A DNA stretch of 64,000 nt from Streptomyces coelicoflavus (GCF_003112555.1 NZ_BEWB01000005.1:434001-498000); one strand, 5' to 3'. Shown: positions 26,132 through 36,233, counted from the stretch's first letter. The notes: generated by a model from the sequence alone, not told the origin. Numbers and translations: made by a program.

Positions 26132-27825
26132 GCACCCCCGCCCGGCAGGGCTGGGACGAGGAGTTCGACTTCGTCGTCGTCGGCAGCGGCGGAGGCGGCA
26201 TGGCCGCCGCGCTGACCGCCGCCGACAGCGGACTGAGCACCGTCGTCGTCGAGAAGGGCGCGATGTACGGCGGCACCACCGGCATCTCCGGCGGTGGCAT
26301 CTGGATCCCCAACAACCCCACCCTGCGCGCCAAGGGCCACGACGACAGCCGCGAGTCGATCCGCCGCTACCTGGACCGGCTCACCGAGGGCCGGGTGCCC
26401 GCCGCCCGCCTCGACGCCTACGTCGACCAGGGGCCCGCCGCGATGGCACTGCTCGGCAAGAGCCGCTGGATGCGGTTCTTCTGGGTCAAGGGGTACGCCG
26501 ACTACCACCCCGAGTACGACGGCGGACGCCCGCTCGGCCGGTCCGTGGAGGCGCTGCCCTTCGACACCCGCAGGCTCGGCGAGGACGAGAAGCACCAGCG
26601 GCCCAACAGCCTCAAGGGCCCCCTCGGCCTGTGGATCACCGCGAAGGACTACCGCGACCTCGCCATGGTCAAGCGGACCTGGCGCGGACGCTGGGCGTCG
26701 GTCGTGGCCGCCTGGCGGGTCTCCTCCAACGTCGTGCGCCGCCGCCACATGGCCACCGGCGGCCGCGCCCTCGTCGCCCGCCTGCGCATGGCCCTCAAGG
26801 ACGCCGGCGTACCGGTGTGGCTGCGCAGCCCCATGACCGAACTCGTCGTCGACGACGCCGGGAAGGTCACCGGGGTCGTCGTCACCCGCGACGGCCGCAC
26901 CGTGCGCGTCGGTGCCCGCCGCGGCGTGCTCCTCGCCACCGGCGGCTTCGACCACAACCCGGAGATGCGCGAGAAGTACCTCCCCGAGGGCGGCCGGGAC
27001 AATCACAGCGCCGGAGCCGTCGAGAACGTCGGCGACGGCATCACGGCCGGCCAGGCCCTCGGTGCCGCACTGGACTTCATGGACGACGCCTGGTGGATGC
27101 CGTCCGTGCACCACCCCTCCGGCGCCACCGTCCCGCTCGTCTCGGAGCGCTGCATCCCGCCGTCGGTGATCGTCTCCGGCGACGGCAGGCGCTTCACCAA
27201 CGAGTCGTCGCCGTACGTCAACTTCGTCCACGACCAGCTGGCCGGCGGACACGTCCCCGCCTGGTTCGTGATGGACGCCAAGGCCCGCGCCCGCTACCCC
27301 TTCGCCCAGGTGCTGCCCGGCATGCCGTTCCCCAAGGCGTTCTACGACAAGGGCACCGTGCACCGCGCCGACAGCATCGGGGAACTCGCCGAGCGGATCG
27401 GCGTCCCGAGCGACACGCTGGCCCAGACCGTGGCGCGGTTCAACGGCTTCGCCCGCAGCGGGAAGGACACCGACTTCGGCCGCGGCGACAGCGCCTACGA
27501 CCGCTACTACGGCGACCCCACCCTCAAGAACCCCAACCTCGACGAGATCGACAAGGCCCCCTACTACGCGGTGCGCATCGAGGTCGGCGACCTCGGCACC
27601 AAGGGCGGCCTGGTCTGCGACGAGCACAGCCGGGTACTGCGCGAGGACGGCTCGGCCATCGCCGGACTGTACGCCACCGGCAACACCTCGGCGTCCGTGA
27701 TGGGAGGCGAGTACGCCGGTCCGGGCGCCACCATCGGCCCCTCCATCGTGTTCGGGCACATCGCCGCCCGGCACGCGGCCGCCGCCGACCGCACCGGGCC
27801 GGTCACCTCCCAGGACGCGCCGTGA
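26128..27825 (+). CDS. kstD: 3-ketosteroid delta1-dehydrogenase
   Basis: The 565-residue flavoprotein starts with FDFVVVGSGGGGMAAALTAAD (FAD-binding), followed by MYGGTTGISGGGIWIPNN, the KstD signature. The C-terminal active-site segment GGEYAGPGATIG supplies Tyr529 and Gly533, four apart like Tyr487/Gly491 of the Rhodococcus enzyme. It introduces the C1-C2 double bond into 3-ketosteroids before 9alpha-hydroxylation. GTG start, GTGA overlap with hsaD and GTGA overlap with kshB indicate translational coupling. Two further KstD-related flavoproteins occur in the window. Confidence 0.93.
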   Translation: MSTPARQGWDEEFDFVVVGSGGGGMAAALTAADSGLSTVVVEKGAMYGGTTGISGGGIWIPNNPTLRAKGHDDSRESIRRYLDRLTEGRVPAARLDAYVDQGPAAMALLGKSRWMRFFWVKGYADYHPEYDGGRPLGRSVEALPFDTRRLGEDEKHQRPNSLKGPLGLWITAKDYRDLAMVKRTWRGRWASVVAAWRVSSNVVRRRHMATGGRALVARLRMALKDAGVPVWLRSPMTELVVDDAGKVTGVVVTRDGRTVRVGARRGVLLATGGFDHNPEMREKYLPEGGRDNHSAGAVENVGDGITAGQALGAALDFMDDAWWMPSVHHPSGATVPLVSERCIPPSVIVSGDGRRFTNESSPYVNFVHDQLAGGHVPAWFVMDAKARARYPFAQVLPGMPFPKAFYDKGTVHRADSIGELAERIGVPSDTLAQTVARFNGFARSGKDTDFGRGDSAYDRYYGDPTLKNPNLDEIDKAPYYAVRIEVGDLGTKGGLVCDEHSRVLREDGSAIAGLYATGNTSASVMGGEYAGPGATIGPSIVFGHIAARHAAAADRTGPVTSQDAP

Positions 27826-28859
27826 GCCCCGGCCCGCTGACCGTACGCGTCGTCAAGGTGATCCGGGAGACGGCCGACGCGCACTCGCTGGTCCTGGAGC
27901 CCGCCGAGGAGGACCGGGCCGCGTTCGCCTACCGTCCGGGCCAGTTCCTCACCCTGCGGGTGCCCTCCGAGCGGGACGGCGGCGCCGCGCGCTGCTACTC
28001 GCTGTGCAGCTCACCGGTCCGCGACGAACTGCTCAAGGTCACCGTCAAGCGCACCGCGGGGGGCTACGCCTCGCACTGGATCTGCGACCACGTCGCCGAG
28101 GGCGACACCCTCCAGGTGCTGCGGCCCGCCGGCACCTTCACCCCCGACTCCCTCGACGGCGACTTCCTCCTGTTCGCCGCGGGCAGCGGCATCACCCCCG
28201 TCATGTCGATCCTCACCTCCGCACTGCACGCCGGGACCGGCCGCGTCACCCTCGTCTACGCCAACCGGGACGAGCAGTCCGTCATCTTCCGCGAGGAACT
28301 GACCGCGCTCGCACGGGAGTACGGTGACCGGCTCACCGTCCTGCACTGGCTGGAGTCCCTCCAGGGCAGGCCCACGGCTTCCGGGCTGCGCGCCCTCGCC
28401 GCGCCGTACGCCGCCCGTCCCGCCTTCGTGTGCGGGCCCGGCCCCTTCATGGACCTGGCCACGGGCGCCCTCGCCGACCTGGGGGTGCCCGCCGGCCGGA
28501 TCACCGTCGAGCGGTTCACCTCCCTGACCGGCGACCCCTTCGCGGAGCCGGACAACGACCCGGAGGCCGGCACCGAGGGGCCCGTCAGCACGGCCGAGGT
28601 GGAGCTGGACGGCGTCAGCCGCACCGTCGACTGGCCCCGCGGCAGGCCCCTGCTCGACGTGCTCCTCGCGGCCGGACTCGACGCTCCCTACTCCTGCCGG
28701 GAGGGCGCGTGCAGCGCCTGCGCCTGCGTCCTCGTCGAGGGCGAGGTCGTGATGGAACGCAACGAGGTCCTCGACGCCCAGGACCTGGCCGACGGACTCG
28801 TCCTCGCCTGCCAGGCACGCCCGGTCAGCGACCGGCTGAAGGTCACTTACGACGGCTGA
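27822..28859 (+). CDS. kshB: 3-ketosteroid 9alpha-hydroxylase reductase KshB
   Basis: GTG 27822 overlaps the kstD stop and gives 345 residues. Domains in order are FAD-binding (RCYSLCSSP, about 57-65), NAD-binding ([15 protein letters not shown] and the late VCGPGPFM) and a C-terminal plant-type [2Fe-2S] ferredoxin with Cys292, Cys297, Cys300 and Cys330 ([12 protein letters not shown]). It passes electrons from NADH to KshA, encoded on the opposite strand 6 kb downstream. The PaaE/HmpX class is similar in sequence; context decides. Confidence 0.92.
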   Translation: MSPGPLTVRVVKVIRETADAHSLVLEPAEEDRAAFAYRPGQFLTLRVPSERDGGAARCYSLCSSPVRDELLKVTVKRTAGGYASHWICDHVAEGDTLQVLRPAGTFTPDSLDGDFLLFAAGSGITPVMSILTSALHAGTGRVTLVYANRDEQSVIFREELTALAREYGDRLTVLHWLESLQGRPTASGLRALAAPYAARPAFVCGPGPFMDLATGALADLGVPAGRITVERFTSLTGDPFAEPDNDPEAGTEGPVSTAEVELDGVSRTVDWPRGRPLLDVLLAAGLDAPYSCREGACSACACVLVEGEVVMERNEVLDAQDLADGLVLACQARPVSDRLKVTYDG

Positions 28860-28918
28860 CCGCCTCCCCACCCCTTCTTCTTCTCTGGACTCCCTCGACT
28901 CGGATGAGGTTCGAAACA

Positions 28919-29827
28919 GTGACCAAGGCGACCGCCGCGATCGTCGGATCCGGCAACATCGGCACCGACCTGATGTACAAGCTGCTGCGCTCCGAGACCA
29001 TCGAGCCGCGCTGGATGATCGGCATCGACGCGCAGAGCCCCGGCCTCAAGCGCGCCGCCGACCACGGACTGCACACCGGCGCCGACGGCGTCGAACCGCT
29101 GCTGTCCGGCGCCGAGCGGCCCGACCTGGTCTTCGAGGCCACCTCCGCCCACGTCCACAAGGCCAACGCGCCCCGGTACGCCGCCCTCGGCATCCAGGCC
29201 ATCGACCTCACCCCGGCCGCCATCGGCCCCGCCGTCGTGCCCGCCGTCAACCTCGGCGACCACCTCGACGCGCCGAACGTCTCCCTCATCACCTGCGGCG
29301 GCCAGGCCACCATCCCGATCGTGCACGCCGTCTCCCGGGTCACCGAGGTGCCGTACGCGGAGATCGTCGCCAGCGTCGCCTCGCCGTCCGCCGGGCCCGG
29401 CACCCGCGCCAACATCGACGAGTTCACCCTCACCACGAGCCGCGGCATCGAGACCATCGGCGGCGCCGCCAGGGGCAAGGCCATCATCATCCTCAACCCG
29501 GCCGAACCCCCGATGCTCATGCAGGACACCGTCTTCTGCGCGATCCCCGCCGACGCCGACCACGCCGCCGTCACCGCGTCCATCCACGAGACCGTCGCCA
29601 AGGTCGCCTCCTACGTGCCCGGCTACCGGCTGCGCACCGAGCCGCAGTTCGACGAGCCGACCCCGGTCAGCGGCGGACTCGCCCGCGTGGCGGTGTTCCT
29701 GGAGGTGGAGGGAGCGGGCGACTTCCTGCCCCCGTACTCCGGGAACCTCGACATCATGACCGCCGCCGCCACCAAGGTCGGCGAGGGCTTCGCCCAGCGG
29801 ATCACCGCCCGCCGCGCCGGTGCCTGA
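28919..29827 (+). CDS. hsaG: Acetaldehyde/propanal dehydrogenase (acylating) HsaG
   Basis: GTG 28919 is preferred because GAGG lies 9 bp upstream and the product then starts [20 protein letters not shown], as family members do; ATG 28904 is an alternative. The 302-residue enzyme has the Rossmann motif [10 protein letters not shown], the catalytic Cys in [12 protein letters not shown] and the C-terminal [12 protein letters not shown]. It converts the aldehyde released by HsaF to the acyl-CoA, with channelling inside an HsaF-HsaG complex. The adjacent hsaF gene starts 28 bp downstream. Confidence 0.93.
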   Translation: MTKATAAIVGSGNIGTDLMYKLLRSETIEPRWMIGIDAQSPGLKRAADHGLHTGADGVEPLLSGAERPDLVFEATSAHVHKANAPRYAALGIQAIDLTPAAIGPAVVPAVNLGDHLDAPNVSLITCGGQATIPIVHAVSRVTEVPYAEIVASVASPSAGPGTRANIDEFTLTTSRGIETIGGAARGKAIIILNPAEPPMLMQDTVFCAIPADADHAAVTASIHETVAKVASYVPGYRLRTEPQFDEPTPVSGGLARVAVFLEVEGAGDFLPPYSGNLDIMTAAATKVGEGFAQRITARRAGA

Positions 29828-29855
29828 GACCCGCCCACCGAGGAGTACACGAGTC

Positions 29856-30908
29856 ATGCCCTACAGCACCGACCTGGACATCCGCGTCACCGACTCGTCC
29901 CTCAGGGACGGCTCACACGCCAAGCAGCACCAGTTCACCGTCGACCACGTCACCTCCGTCGTGGCCGCCCTCGACGACGCGGGCGTCCCCGTCATCGAGG
30001 TCACCCACGGCGACGGCCTCGGCGGGTCCTCCTTCAACTACGGCTTCAGCCACACCCCCGAGCAGGAACTCATCAAGGCCGCGGTGAAGACCGCACGGCG
30101 CGCGAGGATCGCCTTCCTGATGCTGCCCGGCCTCGGCCTCCAGGACGACATCCGCGAGGCCGCCGACAACGGCGCCTCGATCTGCCGCATCGCCACCCAC
30201 TGCACCGAGGCCGACATCGCCGTCCAGCACTTCGGCCTCGCCCGCGAACTCGGCCTGGAAACCGTCGGTTTCCTGATGATGTCGCACAGCAGCCCGCCCG
30301 AGGCACTGGCCCGGCAGGCCCGCATCATGGCCGACGCCGGCTGCCAGTGCGTCTACGTCGTCGACTCCGCCGGCGCCCTCGTCATGGAGGAGACCGGCGA
30401 CCGCATCGCCGCCCTGGTCGCCGAACTCGGCGACGACGCCCAGGTCGGCTTCCACGGCCACGAGAACCTCGGCCTCGGCGTCGCCAACTCGGTGCTCGCC
30501 GTGCGCGCCGGAGCCACCCAGATCGACGGCTCCACCCGCCGCTTCGGCGCGGGCGCCGGCAACACCCCCGTCGAGGGGTTCGCCGCCGTCGCGGAACGCC
30601 TGGGCATCCGCACCGGCATCGACGTGCTCAAGATCATCGATGCCGCCGAGGACGTCGTACGGCCCGTCATGGACGGCGAGTGCCTGCTCGACCGCATGTC
30701 GCTGACCATGGGCTACGCCGGCGTCTACTCCAGCTTCCTGAAGCACGCCGCCCGCCAGGCCGGCAAGTACGGGGTGTCCGGCGCCGAGATCCTGCTGGAG
30801 GCCGGGCGCCGCAAACTCGTCGGCGGCCAGGAGGACCAGCTCATCGAGATCGCGGTCGGCCTCGCCGAGAGGGACCGCGCCACCGCACCGACCTCCCCGG
30901 GGAAGTGA
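29856..30908 (+). CDS. hsaF: 4-hydroxy-2-oxoacid aldolase HsaF
   Basis: ATG 29856 follows GAGGAG at 9 bp; the product has 350 residues. The DmpG/MhpE-type aldolase barrel shows [18 protein letters not shown] at the N-terminus, [19 protein letters not shown], the metal-binding [16 protein letters not shown] and [12 protein letters not shown], and a C-terminal communication domain. It cleaves the 4-hydroxy-2-oxo acid from the HsaE step to pyruvate and an aldehyde taken by HsaG. Confidence 0.94.
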   Translation: MPYSTDLDIRVTDSSLRDGSHAKQHQFTVDHVTSVVAALDDAGVPVIEVTHGDGLGGSSFNYGFSHTPEQELIKAAVKTARRARIAFLMLPGLGLQDDIREAADNGASICRIATHCTEADIAVQHFGLARELGLETVGFLMMSHSSPPEALARQARIMADAGCQCVYVVDSAGALVMEETGDRIAALVAELGDDAQVGFHGHENLGLGVANSVLAVRAGATQIDGSTRRFGAGAGNTPVEGFAAVAERLGIRTGIDVLKIIDAAEDVVRPVMDGECLLDRMSLTMGYAGVYSSFLKHAARQAGKYGVSGAEILLEAGRRKLVGGQEDQLIEIAVGLAERDRATAPTSPGK

Positions 30909-30916
30909 GCCCAGCC

Positions 30917-32101
30917 ATGACCAATCCCGTACTCGAGGCCGTCGAGGCACGCGCCGACGAGATCAGCGCCCTCGGCCCCGCCAACGAAGCCCTCGGCCGG
31001 CTCGACGACCAGGCCGTCAAGGTCCTGCGCGACGTCGGCGCCATCCGCATGCTCCAGCCCAAGGCCTACGGCGGACTCGAACTGCACCCGCGCGAGTTCG
31101 CCGAGACGGTCATGCGGATCGCCGCCTGCGACGGAGCCACCGGCTGGGTCGCCGGGGTCGTCGGCGTGCACCCCTGGGAGATGGCGATGGCCGACCCGCG
31201 GGTCCAGGAGGAGGTCTGGGGCGAGGACCCGGACACCTGGATCGCCTCCCCGTACGCGCCGATGGGCCTGCTCAGGCCCGTCGACGGCGGCTACGTCTTC
31301 AACGGCCGCTGGCAGTTCTCCTCCGGCACCGACCACTGCCGGTGGATCTTCCTCGGCGGCTTCCTCGCCGACGCCGACGGCAACCGGCTGAGCCCGCCGC
31401 GGTCCGTGCACGTCATCCTGCCGCGCGCCGACTACGAGATCGTCGAGGACTCCTGGGACGTCGTCGGCCTGCGCGGCACCGGCAGCAAGGACGTCGTCGT
31501 CAAGGACGCCTTCGTCCCCGCCTACCGGGTCGTCGAGTACGCCAAGGTGGTGGACGGCTCCCTGGCCGCCGAGTCCGGCCTGACCAACCCCGCCTACCGG
31601 CTGCCGTTCTCCGCCGCCTTCCCGCTCGGCATCACCTCCGCCGTCATCGGCATGTGCGAGGGCGCCCTCGCCCACCACCTCGCCTACCAGCGCGACCGGG
31701 TGCAGATCACCGGGCAGGCCGTGCGGGACGACCCGTACGTGCTCTACGCCGTCGGTGACGCGGCCGCCGAGATCGCCGCCTCCCGCGCCGCGCTGCTGGA
31801 CAACGTCAGCCGGATGTACGACATGGTCGCCGCCGGACAGGAGATCACCTTCGAGCGCCGCGCCGTCGGACGGCGCACCCAGGCCGCCGCCGCCTGGCGC
31901 GCGGTCCGCGCCGTCGACGAGATCGTGGCCCGCTCCGGCGGCAACGCCATGCGGCTCGACAACCCGATCCAGCGCTTCTGGCGCGACGTCCACACGGGTC
32001 TCGCGCACGCCATCCACGTGCCCGGGTCCGTCTTCCACGCCTCCGCCCTCACGGAGATCGGCGTGGAGCCGCCGCAGGGCCCGATGCGCTCGATGATCTG
32101 A
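30917..32101 (+). CDS. hsaA: 3-HSA monooxygenase oxygenase subunit HsaA
   Basis: ATG 30917 gives 394 residues, the length of mycobacterial HsaA. The acyl-CoA-dehydrogenase-like flavin monooxygenase fold is clear: IRMLQPKAYGGLELHPREFAE, ATGWVAGVVGVHPWEMA, WQFSSGTDHCRWIFLGG, DVVGLRGTGSKDVVV and SGGNAMRLDNPIQRFWRD. It hydroxylates 3-HSA to the catechol 3,4-DHSA using flavin reduced by HsaB. It is followed after 19 bp by hsaC, the next enzyme. A paralogue lies at 57785-58954. Confidence 0.93.
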   Translation: MTNPVLEAVEARADEISALGPANEALGRLDDQAVKVLRDVGAIRMLQPKAYGGLELHPREFAETVMRIAACDGATGWVAGVVGVHPWEMAMADPRVQEEVWGEDPDTWIASPYAPMGLLRPVDGGYVFNGRWQFSSGTDHCRWIFLGGFLADADGNRLSPPRSVHVILPRADYEIVEDSWDVVGLRGTGSKDVVVKDAFVPAYRVVEYAKVVDGSLAAESGLTNPAYRLPFSAAFPLGITSAVIGMCEGALAHHLAYQRDRVQITGQAVRDDPYVLYAVGDAAAEIAASRAALLDNVSRMYDMVAAGQEITFERRAVGRRTQAAAAWRAVRAVDEIVARSGGNAMRLDNPIQRFWRDVHTGLAHAIHVPGSVFHASALTEIGVEPPQGPMRSMI

Positions 32102-32120
32102 CCACCCAGGAGGACCAGAC

Positions 32121-33053
32121 ATGACCCAGATCCGAGGACTCGGCTACCTACGGGTCCAGACCCGTGACATCGACCGCTGGCGCGAACTCACCGTGGACGC
32201 CCTCGGGTTCGCCGAGGGATCGGGGCCCGACCCCGAGGCTCTCCACCTGCGCATGGACGAGCGCCGCGCCCGGCTCGTCGTCCTGCCCGGCGACACCGAC
32301 CGCGTGCTGTCCGTCGGCTGGGAGGTGCGCGACCAGTTCGCCCTGGCCGCCGTCGGCCGCGCCGTCGAGGCGTCCGGCACGGCCGTGAAGATGCTGAGCC
32401 AGGAGGAGGCCGACGACCGGGGAGTCGAGGCCGGCCTCGCCTTCGAGGACCCGGCGGGGGTGCCCGTCGAGGTGTTCTTCGCACCGATCCTCGACCACAG
32501 CCCCGTGCTGACCGGCCTCGGGCAGCGGTTCGTCACCGACGGGCAGGGCATGGGGCACGTGGTGCTGCCCACCACCGCCATGGACGACACGGTCGCCTTC
32601 TACACCGAGGTGCTCGGCTTCCTGCCGCGCGGCGGGATCCGGATCGGCGGCCAGGCGTCCGACGCGCCGCCCCGCCGGGTGCGCTTCATGGGCGTCAACG
32701 AACGCCACCACAGCCTCGCCGTCTGCCCCGCCCCGCACAGCGGCGAACCCGGCCTCGTCCACCTCATGGTCGAGGTCGACACCCTCGACGCCGTCGGCCG
32801 CGCCCTCGACAACGTGAACAAGCGGAACTTCTCGCTCTCCTCCACGCTGGGCCGGCACACCAACGACAAGATGGTCTCCTTCTACGTGCGCGCCCCCGGC
32901 GGCTGGGACATCGAGTACGGCTGCGAGGGCATGCGCGTCGACGAACGGCACTACACCGCCGAGGAGATCACCGCCGACAGCTACTGGGGCCACGACTGGT
33001 CCGGCTCCGAACCGCTCGCCGCCTTCACCCCGCCGCCCGGGACCGACGCGTGA
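32121..33053 (+). CDS. hsaC: Extradiol dioxygenase HsaC
   Basis: The 310-residue type I extradiol dioxygenase has two vicinal-oxygen-chelate modules. Fe(II) ligands are His146 (GMGHVVLP), His214 (GLVHLMVEV) and Glu265 (WDIEYGCEG). Family text such as LGYLRVQTRDIDRWRE and DPAGVPVEVFF is intact. It cleaves the catechol 3,4-DHSA between C4 and C5 for hydrolysis by HsaD. A GGAGG ribosome site is 8 bp upstream, and the stop overlaps the next GTG. Confidence 0.95.
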   Translation: MTQIRGLGYLRVQTRDIDRWRELTVDALGFAEGSGPDPEALHLRMDERRARLVVLPGDTDRVLSVGWEVRDQFALAAVGRAVEASGTAVKMLSQEEADDRGVEAGLAFEDPAGVPVEVFFAPILDHSPVLTGLGQRFVTDGQGMGHVVLPTTAMDDTVAFYTEVLGFLPRGGIRIGGQASDAPPRRVRFMGVNERHHSLAVCPAPHSGEPGLVHLMVEVDTLDAVGRALDNVNKRNFSLSSTLGRHTNDKMVSFYVRAPGGWDIEYGCEGMRVDERHYTAEEITADSYWGHDWSGSEPLAAFTPPPGTDA

Positions 33054-34543
33054 GCACCGCCCGGCCGGTGACACCAGTCCGCGCCGGGACGGTCACCCGC
33101 TGGGCCGCCGAGACCGACGTACTGGTCGTCGGACACGGCTGCGCCGGGGCCGCCGCCGCGTTCGAGGCCGCGTCGGCGGGCGCCGGTGTCCTGGTCCTGG
33201 AGCGGGCGGGCGGCCCCGGCGGCTCGTCGGCCCTGTCGGGCGGCGAGCTGTACCTGGGCGGCGGCACCGAGGTGCAGAGGGCCTGCGGCTTCGAGGACAG
33301 CCCCGAGGAGATGTACTCCTACCTCCGGGCGGCCCTCGGACCGCACGCCGACGACGAGAAACTGCGCCTGTACTGCGAGGAGAGCGTCGCCCACTTCCAG
33401 TGGTTCGTGGACCGGGGACTGGCCTTCGAACCGACCCTGTGGGACGCGCCGACCTGGATGCCGACCACCCGGGACGGTCTGATGTGGCTGGGTGAGAACG
33501 CCTGGCCGTACAACGAGATCGCCCGGCCCGCGCCCCGCGGGCACCGCACGGCCACCGAGGCGTTCGGCGGCTGGCTGGTGATGGAGAAGCTGGTCGCCGC
33601 CGCCGGGGAGGCGGGCGCGGTGACGCACTCCGACACCCTGGCCACGGCCCTGATCGTGGACGACACCGGCCGCGTCGTCGGCGCCACCGCCCGCCGGCAC
33701 GGCGAGGACCTGGCGTACCGGGCGCGCGGGGGAGTGGTGCTCACCACCGGCGGGTTCGCCGACAACGAGGAGATGCTCGCCGACCACGCCCCGCACCTGC
33801 TCGCCCACGGCAGGGTCAGCGACGGCCTCGACGACGGCAGCGGCATCCGGATGGCCGCCGCCCTCGGTGCCGCGACCCGCCGCATGGGCGTGGTCGAACT
33901 GGCCCTGACCGCACTGCCCGCCCTGGCCGTGCGCGGCATGCTCGTCAACGCCCACGGGCAGCGCTTCGTCAACGAGGACGTCTACCCGGGCCTGTTCAGC
34001 GTGGCCGCCGTGCTGACGCAGCCGGCCCCGTACTGGGTGATCGTCGACGAGGAGGGCTACGAGGCGGTGCCCGAGCGCGAACGCTGGGGCGTCGTCCCCC
34101 GGTTCGTGTCCGAGACCCTCGGCGAGCTGGAGGGCGAACTCGGCATGCCGCCGGGGTCCTTGGAGTCGTCCGTCGGCACCTACAACACGCACGCGGCGCG
34201 CGGGCGTGACCCGTACTTCCACAAGGACGCGCGCTGGCTCCGTCCGTTGGAGGGGCCGTTCGCGGCGATCGATCCCAGGGCCGGCTTCCACCAGGGCGGG
34301 CGGCCCAGCGCGGGAGCGGGCACGGGCGTCGCCGGATTCACCCTCGGCGGGCTGCGCACCACCGTGGACGGCGCCGTGCTCGACGTGTCCGGCGCCGTCC
34401 TGCCCGGCCTGTTCGCCGCGGGGCGGGCGGCCTCCGGCATCCACGGCGAGGGGTACGTCAGCGGTACGTCGCTCGGTGACGGGACGTTCTTCGGCCGCCG
34501 TGCCGGTGTGGCGGCAGCGGCGGGGCTTCGGTCCGCCTCCTGA
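33050..34543 (+). CDS. FAD-dependent 3-ketosteroid dehydrogenase, probably delta4-(5alpha) type
   Basis: The 497-residue flavoprotein starts at GTG 33050 (GTGA overlap with hsaC). It has VLVVGHGCAGAAAAFEAA and the segment GGELYLGGGTEVQRACGFED, unlike canonical KstD but as I recall it from delta4-(5alpha)-KSTDs. The C-terminus GIHGEGYVSGTSLGDGTFFG supplies Tyr469 and Ser471. The probable reaction is C4-C5 desaturation of 5alpha-3-ketosteroids, which would let 5alpha-reduced steroids enter the pathway. Fumarate-reductase-like or other KstD-family activities remain possible. It is the last gene of the operon. Confidence 0.72.
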   Translation: MSTARPVTPVRAGTVTRWAAETDVLVVGHGCAGAAAAFEAASAGAGVLVLERAGGPGGSSALSGGELYLGGGTEVQRACGFEDSPEEMYSYLRAALGPHADDEKLRLYCEESVAHFQWFVDRGLAFEPTLWDAPTWMPTTRDGLMWLGENAWPYNEIARPAPRGHRTATEAFGGWLVMEKLVAAAGEAGAVTHSDTLATALIVDDTGRVVGATARRHGEDLAYRARGGVVLTTGGFADNEEMLADHAPHLLAHGRVSDGLDDGSGIRMAAALGAATRRMGVVELALTALPALAVRGMLVNAHGQRFVNEDVYPGLFSVAAVLTQPAPYWVIVDEEGYEAVPERERWGVVPRFVSETLGELEGELGMPPGSLESSVGTYNTHAARGRDPYFHKDARWLRPLEGPFAAIDPRAGFHQGGRPSAGAGTGVAGFTLGGLRTTVDGAVLDVSGAVLPGLFAAGRAASGIHGEGYVSGTSLGDGTFFGRRAGVAAAAGLRSAS

Positions 34544-34547
34544 ACGC

Positions 34548-34590
34548 GGTGGGGCCGGGTACGCGCGGGGTGCGCGTACCCGGCCCCACC
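34548..34590. terminator. Perfect 19-bp stem between convergent operons
   Basis: The arm 34548-34566, starting GGTGGGGCC, pairs perfectly with 34572-34590 around a 5-nt GGGGT loop. It starts 5 bp after the last gene of the plus-strand operon and faces the end of the kshA operon, so it is probably bidirectional. Confidence 0.88.
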
Positions 34591-34650
34591 GTTGTGTCCG
34601 CCGGGCCCGGGGGAAGTGTCCCGGCGGACGGTCCGGGGGAGGGAGCGGGC

Positions 34651-35070
34651 TCAGGCTCGATGGCCGGGCAGGGGGCCGGTATCGGTGTGGGCGTCGGCGT
34701 CGGCGTCGGTGTCGTGGCCGGGGCCGGGGCCCGCCGGGTCCACGACCTCGATACGGCCGCGCAGCGCCGCCTCGCGGATCGTGTCGCGCAGGGACCGGCA
34801 GCCTTCGAAAGCCCCCTCGGTCCCGCCCGTTCCGCCCGTCCCACTCGTCCCACTCGTTCCGCCGGCCGCGTCCCGCTCCGCGCAGGCCGCCGTGGCCCGC
34901 GCGGTCCACTGCACGCTCGTCTGCTGCCAGCTGCTCTTGCGCACCAGCACCTCGGCGGCGCACCGCTCGCAGGCCAGCGGCCGCATCGGGACCCCGTCGG
35001 CGCGCCGGGTGTCGAGCCGGTTGTCGACCCGGCTGTCGATCCTGGTGTCGTTCTGTTGGCCGACGCGCAT
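34651..35070 (-). CDS. Small Cys-containing protein coupled to kshA
   Basis: ATG 35070 overlaps the kshA stop (TGATG); the product has 139 residues. The core is RPLACERCAAEVLVRKSSWQ, then QWTARATAACAERD, a Gly/Thr-rich repeat and GCRSLRDTIREAALRGRIEV. CxxC plus scattered Cys suggests a metal-binding or ferredoxin-like protein. I recall similar small proteins next to kshA in other actinobacterial steroid clusters but know no proven function. The C-terminal 20 residues are an Asp/Thr/Ala repeat from a hexanucleotide-like tract. The coupling argues for a role with KshA, for example in cluster assembly or electron transfer. Confidence 0.7.
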   Translation of the reverse strand: MRVGQQNDTRIDSRVDNRLDTRRADGVPMRPLACERCAAEVLVRKSSWQQTSVQWTARATAACAERDAAGGTSGTSGTGGTGGTEGAFEGCRSLRDTIREAALRGRIEVVDPAGPGPGHDTDADADAHTDTGPLPGHRA

Positions 35071-36233
35071 CAGACCGGCCGGCCCTCGGCGACGGCGGCC
35101 TTGCGGGCCAGGTTGGCCTCGACCTCCCGCTGCCACGCCTCCACGGGCCGCGTGGTGTCCAGCTCGAACTCGAAGCGGTCGGTCATCTCCGGCGTCACGT
35201 CGGCGGCATCGACGTAGAACTGCTCGTACCAGCGGCGGAGTTGGTAGACCGGGCCGTCCTCCTCGCACAGCAGCGGGTTGTCGATGCGGGTCTTGTTCTT
35301 CCAGATCTCGATGTCCTGCTCGAACCCGAGCTTGATGAACTGACCCATGCCCGCCGCGAGTTCCTCGGCCTCCTCGGCCGACAGGGACGCCGAGCGCTTG
35401 ACGACGATGCCGTACTGGAGCACGAAGCGGTTCGCGTCCACGGGGTAGTGGCAGTTGATCAGGACCGAGCGCACGTCGTCGGCGTTCTCGTAGTGGTAGG
35501 TGAGGTTGTCGATCATGAAGGACGGGCCGTGGTACGAGGCCACCGAGTTGCTGCCGCTGGTCTTCGGCTTGCCGTCCTGCTCCTGCGGGCGCGCGTCGGG
35601 ACGGCCGGTGCCGCGCATGTACTGGGTGGCGGTGTGTCCCTCGAAGACGTTCTTGAAGTACGTCGGGAAGGAGTAGTGGACGTAGAAGAAGTGGGCCATG
35701 TCGACGACGTTGTCCACCACTTCACGGCAGTTGGCGTCGACCACGGTCTCGTACCAGAGCCAGTCGGTCCACTCGTCGCTCGTGGCGCCCTCGATGCGGG
35801 GGACGGTCACGTCCGCGGGCGGCGGGTTGCCCTCCGGGTCGTTCCAGACGAACAGCATGCCGTCCTGGTCCAGGGTCGGCCAGGCCGCCGTACGGGCCCG
35901 CAGCGGGACCCGCTTGGAGTACGGGATCTGCTTGCAGCGTCCGTCGCCGCCCCAGCGCCAGTCGTGGAAGGGGCAGGCCACCTGGTCGCCCTTGACCGTG
36001 CCCCGGGAGAGGTCGCCGCCCATGTGCCGGCAGTAGGCGTCCAGGACGTTGAGCGTGCCGTCACCGGCCTGGAACACCACGAGCTTCTGGCCGAAGGCCG
36101 TCACCGCGTGCGGCTTGCCGTCCTTGTACTTCTCGGCGAGGCCCAGGCAGTGCCAGCCGCGCGCGAAGCGGGTCGGTGCCGCGGCCGCCTCGATGGCCCT
36201 GACGTCGTCGTGTGCTGACTCGACTGCGCTCAC
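35070..36233 (-). CDS. kshA: 3-ketosteroid 9alpha-hydroxylase oxygenase KshA
   Basis: The 387-residue Rieske oxygenase has [2Fe-2S] ligands Cys68, His70, Cys87 and His90 (YCRHMGGDLSRGTV, then ACPFHDWRW). Mononuclear Fe ligands are His181 and His186 (VVDMAHFFYVHYSFPTYFKN) and Asp307 (FEQDIEIW). It closely follows mycobacterial KshA. With KshB it hydroxylates C9 of the 1,4-diene-3-one, which triggers opening of ring B. It is divergent from an SDR gene, and the shared 216-bp promoter region carries two copies of the island motif. Confidence 0.95.
   Translation of the reverse strand: MSAVESAHDDVRAIEAAAAPTRFARGWHCLGLAEKYKDGKPHAVTAFGQKLVVFQAGDGTLNVLDAYCRHMGGDLSRGTVKGDQVACPFHDWRWGGDGRCKQIPYSKRVPLRARTAAWPTLDQDGMLFVWNDPEGNPPPADVTVPRIEGATSDEWTDWLWYETVVDANCREVVDNVVDMAHFFYVHYSFPTYFKNVFEGHTATQYMRGTGRPDARPQEQDGKPKTSGSNSVASYHGPSFMIDNLTYHYENADDVRSVLINCHYPVDANRFVLQYGIVVKRSASLSAEEAEELAAGMGQFIKLGFEQDIEIWKNKTRIDNPLLCEEDGPVYQLRRWYEQFYVDAADVTPEMTDRFEFELDTTRPVEAWQREVEANLARKAAVAEGRPV

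Noticed and set aside
34549..35335. Plus-strand frames opposite the small protein downstream of kshA
   Set aside because: The minus-strand product is coupled to kshA by a TGATG overlap and has a coherent Cys-containing core. The plus-strand frames have neither.
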